Below are positions 1 through 7,638 of a DNA stretch of 64,000 bases, piece after piece. The DNA is from Pseudoclavibacter sp. CFCC 11306 (GTDB lineage Bacteria; Actinomycetota; Actinomycetes; Actinomycetales; Microbacteriaceae): the NCBI RefSeq assembly GCF_008831235.1, contig NZ_WBKF01000001.1, positions 620,001 to 684,000 of the forward strand, written 5' to 3'. The first letter of the stretch is position 1. Every line of letters begins with the position of its first letter. The notes beneath the pieces are model-generated. The model ran no database searches. It was not told where the DNA came from and was given only the letters and a program-made list of their open reading frames with translations. Both the position numbers and the translations under genes were made by a program.

Positions 1-273
1 CTCCGTCGTCTCGGCCTCTGCGTCCATGGCGCGCTCTGCCGCGGCCAAGGCCTCGCGCAGCCGCTCGTTGTATACGAGCAGCAGCAGCTCCGACTTGGTG
101 GCCGCATAGCGGAACAGCGTGCCTGCGGCGATGTCGACACGCTCGGAGATCTGCTGTGTCGTCGTGGCGTCGAAGCCCTGTGCGTCGAAGAGCTCTGCGG
201 CCGCGTGTATGATGCGCCCGAGCGTCTCTCGTTTGCGACGAGCGACTCGACCTTCGCTTTTGGTCACCGTCAT
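1..273 (-). CDS. TetR/AcrR-family transcriptional regulator, N-terminal part (cut by window edge)
   Basis: The 91 visible codons form a TetR-type DNA-binding domain. After a basic lead-in (ARRKRETLGR) there is IIHAAAELFDAQGFDATTTQ, the recognition region QQISERVDIAAGTLFRYAATK and the start of the ligand-binding helices. The ATG follows a clear ribosome site (GGAGG, 5 nt before the start). The ligand-binding domain lies outside the window, so the inducer cannot be inferred. Two 12-bp palindromes at 338-365 lie between this gene and the divergent lipoprotein gene and are the likely operator. The family is clear from the helix-turn-helix; the target genes are unknown. Confidence 0.9.
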   Translation of the reverse strand, partial: MTVTKSEGRVARRKRETLGRIIHAAAELFDAQGFDATTTQQISERVDIAAGTLFRYAATKSELLLLVYNERLREALAAAERAMDAEAETTE

Positions 274-337
274 TTCCCACCTCCAGGATCTGCGCAGCCG
301 ACACCTCGTGTACGCGCAGACTCCTCAAGAATCCTAG

Positions 338-365
338 TGAGCCTGCTCATTTCTGAGTGTACTCA
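338..365. promoter_or_regulatory. Twin palindromic operator, probably for the TetR regulator
   Basis: Two 12-bp palindromes of identical design lie 4 bp apart: TGAGCCTGCTCA (338-349) and TGAGTGTACTCA (354-365). Both fit TGAGYNNRCTCA. They lie about 65-92 bp upstream of the TetR start. On the minus strand a TAGGAT -10-like box directly follows the proximal palindrome, so bound regulator would cover the promoter. Autoregulation is inferred. Confidence 0.55.
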
Positions 366-487
366 TATTTTGATGGCTTTCGATACCTGCAAACCAGCTC
401 GCGAGTCGCCCGTCAGCTCACACGCACGCTTCAGCGAGCCAGAGGTTCAGCCACACCAGCCCCTACAGAGCACGTAGACTGCCCGTC

Positions 488-1261
488 ATGAGTCGAGACC
501 GCGCTGAGTCCCTTCCCAAGGCCGCACACCGTGCATCGCTGCACCGTCCGGCTGCCTTCTTGGTGCTGCTGACCCTCACCTGCGCGCTCTGCCTCTCTGG
601 CTGCATGTCCGCTGCCGGGCAGAGTCCGACAGCCGAAAGTATGGAATCCTCATCGCCGGAAGAGACTGCGGCCGCTCGCACGGAGATCCCCTGGCAGGAT
701 GAGTGCCTGCTCTCGGCAGCAGAAGTCACCAACGCCGTCGAAGAGCGCACATTCGTCGCTGCCGAAGATCAGCAGCCGTGGAACATCACGACAGGTGCCT
801 ATGCCTGCAACTACATGATTTCGGATGCCGCAGAAGCAGAGCTGGAAAAGGTCACCACATGGGACCACCGAGGCTACGGCACGGTTTCGGTCGGCATCGC
901 CGCTCACTGGTATTCCGAAACGGCGAACGAAGAGCATCCGATAGAGTTCCCTGCCGCTTCAAACGAAGGTCGGCCTGAGCTGAGACCGGTCACGCTCCGT
1001 TGGACGACTCCGGATGCCGATTCGGCCGCCCAGAACAGCTGCGCGTCGTACGCCGACCAGTTCCCCGCCGACCAACAGCCGATCTGCACGCCGATCAACG
1101 GAGTGCCGGTGGTCGTCTCGCCCGGACGTGCAGTCGCCTTCGTCTTTCCTCCCGGCGAGGTCTTCTACGAGGTACTGCTCTACACCTGGAACGAAGACCG
1201 AGCGAATCGTGAGCGGTCGACCATGAACCTCGTCACTCTGCTGACGACTCGGCACCTTTAG
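488..1261 (+). CDS. Secreted lipoprotein, DUF3558-like
   Basis: This is a 257-residue exported lipoprotein of unknown function. A basic N-terminus is followed by a hydrophobic stretch and the lipobox LSGC (Cys39), so the mature protein should be lipid-anchored on the outer face of the membrane. The mature domain starts with a CLLSAAEVTNAV segment and has five further cysteines, a pattern reminiscent of DUF3558 actinobacterial lipoproteins. There is no good ribosome site before the ATG. A TAGACT box ends 7 nt upstream, so a leaderless transcript is possible, although no convincing -35 is visible. Confidence 0.75.
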   Translation: MSRDRAESLPKAAHRASLHRPAAFLVLLTLTCALCLSGCMSAAGQSPTAESMESSSPEETAAARTEIPWQDECLLSAAEVTNAVEERTFVAAEDQQPWNITTGAYACNYMISDAAEAELEKVTTWDHRGYGTVSVGIAAHWYSETANEEHPIEFPAASNEGRPELRPVTLRWTTPDADSAAQNSCASYADQFPADQQPICTPINGVPVVVSPGRAVAFVFPPGEVFYEVLLYTWNEDRANRERSTMNLVTLLTTRHL

Positions 1262-1323
1262 CGTGTGACTGGACGCACGGCATCACCTGGCTGGTCTTCG
1301 TCGCCGTCTGCCTGCTCGTCGGC

Positions 1324-1473
1324 GTGTGGTTCCGGTGGAAGATCTGGGTCGTCATCGCCGGACTCGCCATGTCGACCTTCCCTTTCCAGACCTGGCCCTT
1401 CGAGGTCTGGACAAAGCGCACTGGTCGACTGATCTCACGGAACCTCTCGACACAGGTGCGGCACACCGCATAG
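1324..1473 (+). pseudogene. Possible remnant of a small membrane-protein gene
   Basis: Downstream of the lipoprotein another frame reads as a typical membrane peptide (WLVFVAVCLLVGVWF, then IWVVIAGLAMSTFPF) and ends at a TAG at 1471-1473. The membrane-like reading begins near 1260, but no ATG, GTG or TTG occurs in frame before the GTG at 1324, which falls inside the first hydrophobic stretch. It is either a gene that lost its start or a chance frame. No product is proposed. Confidence 0.25.
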
Positions 1474-1502
1474 CATCGTGAAAAGCGCGGAGGGAGGCCC
1501 CC

Positions 1503-2558
1503 GTGAGCGACACGAACGAACTGCACACGCGGCTCGCCGCCGAGCCTCTCGGCAGCGTTGTGATCTTCGCGCCGTCTCCGCTGCTCACCATCACCGTCGA
1601 AGAGCAGGCCGGCGAACCTGACATTCATCTGCATGCCGGCGGCCAAGGAGTCTGGCAGGCCCGCATGGTGCGGGTCATCGGGGCGACCCCGATTCTCTGT
1701 GCCAGCTTCGCCGGTGAGACGGGCCGCGTGCTGCAGCACCTGATCACAGATGAGGGCTTCGATCTGCGCGCCGTGCAGCGCTCCGGCCAGGGAGCCGCCT
1801 ACATCCACGACCGGCGCACCGGCCACCGCCAGCACATCGTCGAGACCGGCGGCGACCCGATCAATCGCCATGCGCTCGATACGCTCTACGGGCAGACTCT
1901 GCGAGCCGCTCTGAGCGCCGACGTGGTACTGCTCAGCGGCCCGCACGGTGACCGAGCGCTGCCTGCCGACGTCTACCGGCGTCTGGCGGCCGACCTGCGC
2001 GACCGAGCTGCCAAGGTCATGGTCGATCTGGCCGGCCCGCGTCTCGACGCCGCTCTGCAGGGCGGCGTCGACATTGTGAAGATCAGCCACGACGAGCTGC
2101 TCGCCGACCGCCGCGTCTCGTCGACCGAGCCGGTCGAGATCTTCAGGGCTATGCGTGCGATCCAAGACCACGGCGCCGATGTCGTGCTCGTCACACGCGC
2201 AGAGCTGCCTCTGCTGATGCTCTCCGGTGATGCCGTGCAGCAGGTGACCGCCCCACGCATGGCAGTGCTCGACACCACAGGCGCCGGCGACTCGTTCACT
2301 GCGGCGGTGGCCGCCTGCCTGGCGCAGCAGCAGTCGGTCGAACAGGCTGCAGTCATCGGAGCCGCCGCAGGCGCGCTCAGCGTCACGCGGCACGGGCTCG
2401 GCACCGGAGACCGCTCGGCCATCATCGACCTCAGCAGGTTCGTGCAGATCTCGCCATTCGCCGCTGACGCGCCAGAACCGCGCGTACGACTGTCACCCGT
2501 CCAGCTGGCCCGACTGATCCGAAAGGGGCCGAGCGATGCGAGCCCTGATCACGAATGA
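1503..2558 (+). CDS. PfkB-family carbohydrate kinase (1-phosphofructokinase-like)
   Basis: This is a 351-residue sugar or sugar-phosphate kinase of the ribokinase/PfkB fold. The N-terminal glycine motif is HAGGQGV, where 1-phosphofructokinases have PGGKGxN. The C-terminal ATP/anion-hole signature DTTGAGDSF starts at about residue 257 and includes the catalytic Asp. The substrate is not decided by the sequence; the altered glycine motif argues against a textbook FruK. Start is GTG after a GGAGGGAGG-type ribosome site. The 3' end overlaps surE by 23 bp, so the two are translationally coupled. Confidence 0.85.
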   Translation: MSDTNELHTRLAAEPLGSVVIFAPSPLLTITVEEQAGEPDIHLHAGGQGVWQARMVRVIGATPILCASFAGETGRVLQHLITDEGFDLRAVQRSGQGAAYIHDRRTGHRQHIVETGGDPINRHALDTLYGQTLRAALSADVVLLSGPHGDRALPADVYRRLAADLRDRAAKVMVDLAGPRLDAALQGGVDIVKISHDELLADRRVSSTEPVEIFRAMRAIQDHGADVVLVTRAELPLLMLSGDAVQQVTAPRMAVLDTTGAGDSFTAAVAACLAQQQSVEQAAVIGAAAGALSVTRHGLGTGDRSAIIDLSRFVQISPFAADAPEPRVRLSPVQLARLIRKGPSDASPDHE

Positions 2559-3297
2559 CGATGGCATCGACTCCCCCGGCCTCGTCGCGCTGGCTCGCAC
2601 CGCCAGAGCCGCTGGCTACGACGTAGTCGTCGCAGCCCCACCAGAAGAGGCGAGCGGCAGCAGCGCATCGATCAACGCCTCTGAGTCGTCAGCGGTGACT
2701 GCGGCAGGCGGGCACGGCAGCATTCGCGTCGAGCCGAGAGAGCTCGCCGATCTTGACGCTGAGGCCTTCACTGTCTTCGCAGCACCTGCCCTCATCGCGC
2801 TGCTCGCCGCCCATGAGGCGTTCGGCCCGCCTCCCGACCTCGTGCTCTCCGGCATCAATCGAGGAGCCAACATCGGCCGGGCCATCCTGCACTCCGGCAC
2901 GGTCGGTGCGGCACTCACCGGCGGGGTCAACGGCGCCCGCGGCCTCGCGGTCTCGCTGGCGGTCGCCGACTCGCGCGAGCATCCGCACTGGGCGACGGCC
3001 GCCGACGCCGTCAGGGCGGCGCTGCCCAGGGTCGCGAACAGCGCGCCGGGCACCGTTCTGAACCTGAACGTTCCCAACGCCGCGCCCGGCCGGCTTGAGA
3101 GCCTCGAAGCGGTCTCGGCGACACTGGCGCCGTTCGGCATCGTGCACACCACCATGACAGAACGTCAGGGCGACCACGTCCATTTGATGATCGCCGACCC
3201 AGATGATCTGCCGATCGCCGGCTCTGACGCAGCTCTGCTCGCGGCCGGGCGCGTCACCGTCACCTCGATCACTGGTATCACCGAGGCGCCCGTGTGA
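2536..3297 (+). CDS. surE: 5'/3'-nucleotidase SurE
   Basis: SurE is a metal-dependent phosphatase of nucleoside 5'- and 3'-monophosphates linked to stationary-phase survival. The 253 residues begin with MRALITNDDGIDSPG, which carries the Asp-Asp metal ligands. They contain the second signature SGINRGANIG and the HSGTVGAA loop. Length and N-terminus fit the family. It begins inside the end of the PfkB kinase gene and its tail overlaps the convergent photolyase gene by 20 bp. Confidence 0.93.
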   Translation: MRALITNDDGIDSPGLVALARTARAAGYDVVVAAPPEEASGSSASINASESSAVTAAGGHGSIRVEPRELADLDAEAFTVFAAPALIALLAAHEAFGPPPDLVLSGINRGANIGRAILHSGTVGAALTGGVNGARGLAVSLAVADSREHPHWATAADAVRAALPRVANSAPGTVLNLNVPNAAPGRLESLEAVSATLAPFGIVHTTMTERQGDHVHLMIADPDDLPIAGSDAALLAAGRVTVTSITGITEAPV

Positions 3298-4855
3298 GTT
3301 CGGCATAGGCTGCGAGCGCACGCGCACGACTCGCGCGCAGGTCGACCAGCGGCTCGATCTCGGGCTGCCTCGCCTGCCACCGGTCGACATACTCTCCCTG
3401 CGGGTCGAACCGACGCCGCTGGGTCTCGGGGTTGAAAATTCGGAAGTAGGGCGCAGCGTCCGCCCCGCACCCGGCAACCCACTGCCAGTTGAAGGGGTTG
3501 CTCGCCGAATCCGCATCGACGAGCGTGTCCCAGAACCAGCGTTCCCCGACCCGCCAGTCGACCATCAGATTCTTGACCAGATACGAAGCGGCCACCATGC
3601 GCACGCGATTGTGCATGACGCCGGTGTGCCAGAGTTCGCGCATACCGGCGTCGACGAGCGGCTCCCCTGTGCGGCCCTGCTGCCAGGCCCGCAGCTCAGG
3701 GTTCTCTGCGGCAGACATTGCGGCATCCGCGGCCTGCCTCGCCCCGGCTCGCCACGGAAACGCATCGAATCGGCGGTCGAGGTTGGTCGTCGCCAGATCG
3801 GGATGCTGAAAGAGCGTGTGCCATGCGAACTCCCGCCAGCCGAGCTCGCTCAGGAACGTCCCGACCGACCGACCGCTCGCGATGGCCTGCCGCCAGACCG
3901 TCGCCGGGCTGATCTCTCCCCAGCGCAGGTGTGGCGAGAGCCCCGAGACCGCGTCGTCGTCGGCAGGTTCGTCACGGTGCTCGGCATACTCGTCAATCGG
4001 CGCAGGTCTCTGTGAGCTTCCCGGGGCAGCATAGGACGCTTCCTCTCCCAGAAAGGTCGACAGCCGTCGATGGGCCGCGTCCTCTCCCGGTGTCCACCGA
4101 TCCGCGAGGCCCGCTGACCAGTCGGGAGCGCTCGGCCGCAGGTTCCAGCTCGCAAGCGTCGTCGAGAACGTCTCGGCGGCCGAGCTGGCAGAGTTGGCAG
4201 TGCTGGCAGACCGCTCACGTCCTCCGTCTTGCGTCGGCAGTTCGATGGATGCAGGCGTGAGATGGTCGGGCACCGGCGCCGGAGCGCGAACGGGCAGTTC
4301 GCCGCAGGCTCGCCAGAAGGGCGAATAGACTTTGTACGCTCCCCCGGTCTTCGTCTGCACGGTCCAGGGTTCGTGCAGCAGATTCGCAGCGAACGACTGC
4401 ACGGCGACGCCTGCGTTGCGCAGCCGGAGCTTCAGATCGGCATCGATCGCCTTCTCTGGACCGTACCGCCGGTTCCAGACGACCCGGGTGATCTGCGTCG
4501 CCCCGGTGTCGACGTTCGCGCCACCATCTGTGTGCGAACCAGCCTCGACATGCACACCGACCTCAGCGTGTGCGCCAGCACCAGCGCCAGCACCCCAGAT
4601 GAGACGCGGAATCACTTCACGGGCGGCTCCGCGCTCGAGCAGCAGCGGCGCACCGAGCTCGGCCAGCCGCTCGCCGAGGCGCATCAGAGACTGGTGCAGC
4701 CACCACTTCGCCGCTGCGCCCAATGCGCGAGTCTCAGGGCTCTGCTCATCGAGCAGGTAGACGCAGACGACGCCCTCCGGGTCGCGAGACGCTTGCAGCA
4801 GCGCCGGGTTGTCCCTCACCCGCAGATCGTCTCGAAACCACACCAGAGTCGTCAT
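3278..4855 (-). CDS. phr: Deoxyribodipyrimidine photolyase (cryptochrome/photolyase family)
   Basis: This enzyme uses FAD and blue light to split cyclobutane pyrimidine dimers. The N-terminal photolyase alpha/beta domain opens with TTLVWFRDDLRVRDNPAL. The C-terminal FAD domain carries LGWREFAWHTLFQHP, the RVRMVAASYLVKNL helix and the WRVGERWFWDTLVDAD / ASNPFNWQWVAGCGAD block typical of class I enzymes. The length (525) exceeds the usual ~450-480. Part of the excess is a Gly/Ala/His/Val-rich insert at residues ~88-121 between the two domains; a second low-complexity stretch follows around residue 215. It is transcribed alone, convergent with surE. Confidence 0.93.
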   Translation of the reverse strand: MTTLVWFRDDLRVRDNPALLQASRDPEGVVCVYLLDEQSPETRALGAAAKWWLHQSLMRLGERLAELGAPLLLERGAAREVIPRLIWGAGAGAGAHAEVGVHVEAGSHTDGGANVDTGATQITRVVWNRRYGPEKAIDADLKLRLRNAGVAVQSFAANLLHEPWTVQTKTGGAYKVYSPFWRACGELPVRAPAPVPDHLTPASIELPTQDGGRERSASTANSASSAAETFSTTLASWNLRPSAPDWSAGLADRWTPGEDAAHRRLSTFLGEEASYAAPGSSQRPAPIDEYAEHRDEPADDDAVSGLSPHLRWGEISPATVWRQAIASGRSVGTFLSELGWREFAWHTLFQHPDLATTNLDRRFDAFPWRAGARQAADAAMSAAENPELRAWQQGRTGEPLVDAGMRELWHTGVMHNRVRMVAASYLVKNLMVDWRVGERWFWDTLVDADSASNPFNWQWVAGCGADAAPYFRIFNPETQRRRFDPQGEYVDRWQARQPEIEPLVDLRASRARALAAYAELTRAPR

Positions 4856-4924
4856 GACCCCAGTTTAGTTCACCTGGTAAGTAAGCTCCGCTGGTGCGGA
4901 CCTCGCGCCGTCAGCTGCGCAGAC

Positions 4925-6385
4925 TCAGACCTGCGCCGTCAGCGCGTGCTCCTCGAGGTACGTACGCACGGCATCCACATCATCTGGCAGATCGACGACG
5001 TGTTGAGGCTGCTGCAGCAGTTCACGCACGGCGGGCGAGATCACGTCGACGTCATCGCCCAGCGCCTCGTGCACCGTGTCGCTGAACTTGGCCGGCAGCG
5101 CCGTCTCAAGCACCAGGGTCAGGCCGGGCACATCGAGTTCATGCGCCACCGTGACCCCGTCAGCGGTGTGCGGGTCGATGACGACGCCGCTGTGCTCATA
5201 GGTCGATCGGATGCTGGCGAGCCGGTCGGCGTGGGTGCTGGTTCCGCTGATGAAGCCAAATTCGGCGTGCAGGCGCGGCAGCTCGGCGCTGAGGTCGAGG
5301 CGACCGGTGCGCTGCAGCTCGGCCCAGCGCTCGGGGAATGCGTCTGTGCCCAGCAGCTCCCAGATGAAGCGTTCGAGGTTCGACGCCTTCGAGATGTCCA
5401 TCGAGGGGCTCGACGTGGCCAGCGTCTCTTCGCGCGAACGCGGCACGTACACACCGGTGCGGAAGAAGTCGTCGAGCACGTTGTTCTCGTTGGTGGCGAG
5501 GATCAGACGGTCGATCGGCAGCCCCATGCTGCGCGAGAGGTGCCCGGCGTAGATGTTGCCGAAGTTGCCCGACGGCACGGCCACCGAGAGCATCGCCTCG
5601 GCGCGGTCGGACTCGGCCACTGCATCCGTCGCACGCAGCCACGCCCAGAAGTAGTACACGATCTGTGCGCTGATTCGGCCGAAGTTGATCGAGTTGACGG
5701 CGCCGATGGCCTGGTCGGCCTTGAACTGTGCATCGCCGTTGATCGCCTTCACAATGTTCTGGCAGTCGTCGAAGACTCCGTCGATGGCGATGTTGTGCAC
5801 GTTGTCGTCGGTGATCGAGTACATCTGCGCGCGCTGCACATCGCTCATGCGGCCCTGTGGCGAGAGCATGAACACGCTGATGCCGGGCTTGCCGCGGAAC
5901 GCGTGCTCGGCTGCTGAGCCGGTGTCTCCCGACGTGGCGCCCAGAATGTTGAGGCGGCGACCTCGACGGGCCAGCACATAGGGCATCGCCTCGCCGAGAA
6001 ACTGCATCGCCAGGTCTTTGAAGGCCATGGTCGGCCCCTGCGACAGCCCGACCAGTACCGTGCGGTCGTCCAGCGGCGTCAGCGGCACGACGGGGTCGGG
6101 AAAGCGCTCGGGACCGTAGGCCTTGGCAGTGAGCACTTCGAGGTCGGCCGTCGGGATGTCAGTCGCGTAGAGCGCGATCACCTTCGCCGCGAGCTGCGGG
6201 TAGGTCAGCGAACGCCACGACTCGCGCTGCTCGGCGCTCACCTGGGGAATCGTCTGCGGCACCACGAGCCCGCCATCGGGGGCGAGACCGTCGAGCAGCA
6301 CCTCGGTGAACGTCGCGGGCTGCATGCCCCCTCGTGTCGAGACGTACTGCAGATCGGTCTGGTGGTCGATCATTCCCTCGGTCAT
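4925..6385 (-). CDS. thrC: Threonine synthase
   Basis: This PLP enzyme converts O-phosphohomoserine to threonine in the last step of threonine synthesis. It has the N-terminal YVSTRGG / LAPDGGLVVP region of the long (ThrC class I) form. The PLP lysine is in PTMAFKDLAMQFLGE (Lys123) and is followed by LGATSGDTGSAAE. A length of 486 is normal for the long form. A second ATG four codons in (6372-6374) is closely preceded by GAGGGA and could be the real start. The gene stands alone, divergent from the MetE-like gene. Confidence 0.94.
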   Translation of the reverse strand: MTEGMIDHQTDLQYVSTRGGMQPATFTEVLLDGLAPDGGLVVPQTIPQVSAEQRESWRSLTYPQLAAKVIALYATDIPTADLEVLTAKAYGPERFPDPVVPLTPLDDRTVLVGLSQGPTMAFKDLAMQFLGEAMPYVLARRGRRLNILGATSGDTGSAAEHAFRGKPGISVFMLSPQGRMSDVQRAQMYSITDDNVHNIAIDGVFDDCQNIVKAINGDAQFKADQAIGAVNSINFGRISAQIVYYFWAWLRATDAVAESDRAEAMLSVAVPSGNFGNIYAGHLSRSMGLPIDRLILATNENNVLDDFFRTGVYVPRSREETLATSSPSMDISKASNLERFIWELLGTDAFPERWAELQRTGRLDLSAELPRLHAEFGFISGTSTHADRLASIRSTYEHSGVVIDPHTADGVTVAHELDVPGLTLVLETALPAKFSDTVHEALGDDVDVISPAVRELLQQPQHVVDLPDDVDAVRTYLEEHALTAQV

Positions 6386-6513
6386 GCGGTTCGTGCCTTT
6401 CGATAGACGGCGCTCGTACGGCTGCCACTCAAGGATACCGACTGACCACGACCGGCCGTGGTCCAGCGCCGCCAGAAGCCCTCAGCGGCCGCCGAACTGA
6501 TAGAACTGAACCT

Positions 6514-7638
6514 ATGACAACCTCGCACAGCATCCCCTTTCGTGCCGACCAGGTCGGCAGTCTGCTTCGTCCGCCGGCCGTCCACGAGGCCCGCGACCGC
6601 TTTGCCCGCGGTGAGATCGACGCTGCCGCTCTGCGTGCCGTCGAAGACGAGCAGATCGCACGCGTCATCGCCAAGCAGGAGGAGGTCGGCCTGCAGGCTG
6701 TGACCGACGGCGAGTTTCGTCGCGCCTTCTGGCACTTCGACTTCTTCGGCGGGCTCAACGGCGTCGAGATCGTCGAAGAGGACAGCGGCATGGCCTTTCA
6801 CGGCACGGCGCCGAAGCCGCACGCCGTGCACATCACCGGCAAGGTGAGCTTTCCCGACGACCACCCCATGCTCGAACACTTCCGCTTCGTGCGCGACCAC
6901 ACCACGGTCACGGCCAAGCAGTGCATCCCGGCGCCGACCGTCATGCACTTTCGTCTGGCCCCCGAGAGCATCGACCACAGCGTCTACCCCGACCGGGCTT
7001 CGCTGTTCGCCGATCTGGCTCAGACGTGGCGGGATGCCGTCCGTGCGTTCCACGCTGTGGGGTGCCGCTACCTGCAGTTCGACGACACGGCATGGGCGTA
7101 TCTGTGCTCTGATCTGGAACTGGAGCGTGCCCGCGAGCGCGGACTCGACACCGAGAACATCGCTCAGGCCTACGCCGATCTGCTGAACGACATCGTTCGC
7201 GACCGCCCTGACGACATGACGATCACCACGCACGTCTGTCGTGGCAACTTCCGCTCGACGTGGATCTCGTCGGGCGGCTACGAGCCGGTCGCCCCGTACC
7301 TGCTCGGCCAGGTCGACTACGACGGCTTCTTCCTGGAGTACGACTCCGATCGTGCCGGCGGCTTCGAGCCGCTGCGCTTTCTGCCACATGACGGTCGCCG
7401 GGTCGTGCTCGGGCTGGTCACGTCGAAGTCGGGTGACCTCGAATCGGCGGATGCCGTGCGCGCGCGAATTCGCGAGGCTGCGGAATTCGCCCCGCTCGAT
7501 CAGCTCGCCCTGAGCCCGCAGTGCGGCTTCGCCTCGACTGAAGAGGGCAACGTGCTCACCGAGGAACAGCAGTGGGCGAAGCTCCGCGAGATCACGAAGA
7601 TCGCCGACGAGGTCTGGGGCTTTCCGCAGGATCGCTGA
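6514..7638 (+). CDS. MetE C-terminal-like methyltransferase (cobalamin-independent methionine synthase family, short form)
   Basis: This 374-residue protein matches only the catalytic C-terminal half of cobalamin-independent methionine synthase, like the YxjG/YxjH group. It starts with FRADQVGSLLRPP, has THVCRGN, and ends with SPQCGFASTEEGN. The His and Cys in these motifs are the expected zinc ligands. Lacking the folate-binding N-terminal half of full MetE, it may use another methyl donor; the true substrate is open. The open frame extends upstream, but the ATG at 6514 matches the family N-terminus. Its 3' end overlaps pabB on the opposite strand by 47 bp. Confidence 0.85.
   Translation: MTTSHSIPFRADQVGSLLRPPAVHEARDRFARGEIDAAALRAVEDEQIARVIAKQEEVGLQAVTDGEFRRAFWHFDFFGGLNGVEIVEEDSGMAFHGTAPKPHAVHITGKVSFPDDHPMLEHFRFVRDHTTVTAKQCIPAPTVMHFRLAPESIDHSVYPDRASLFADLAQTWRDAVRAFHAVGCRYLQFDDTAWAYLCSDLELERARERGLDTENIAQAYADLLNDIVRDRPDDMTITTHVCRGNFRSTWISSGGYEPVAPYLLGQVDYDGFFLEYDSDRAGGFEPLRFLPHDGRRVVLGLVTSKSGDLESADAVRARIREAAEFAPLDQLALSPQCGFASTEEGNVLTEEQQWAKLREITKIADEVWGFPQDR

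Noticed and set aside
1233-2393. 386-codon minus-strand frame opposite the PfkB kinase
   Set aside because: No motif; the plus-strand gene has the DTTGAGDSF signature and a ribosome site.
4229-5917. 562-codon open frame on the plus strand
   Set aside because: Antisense of photolyase and thrC; no motif and no start context.
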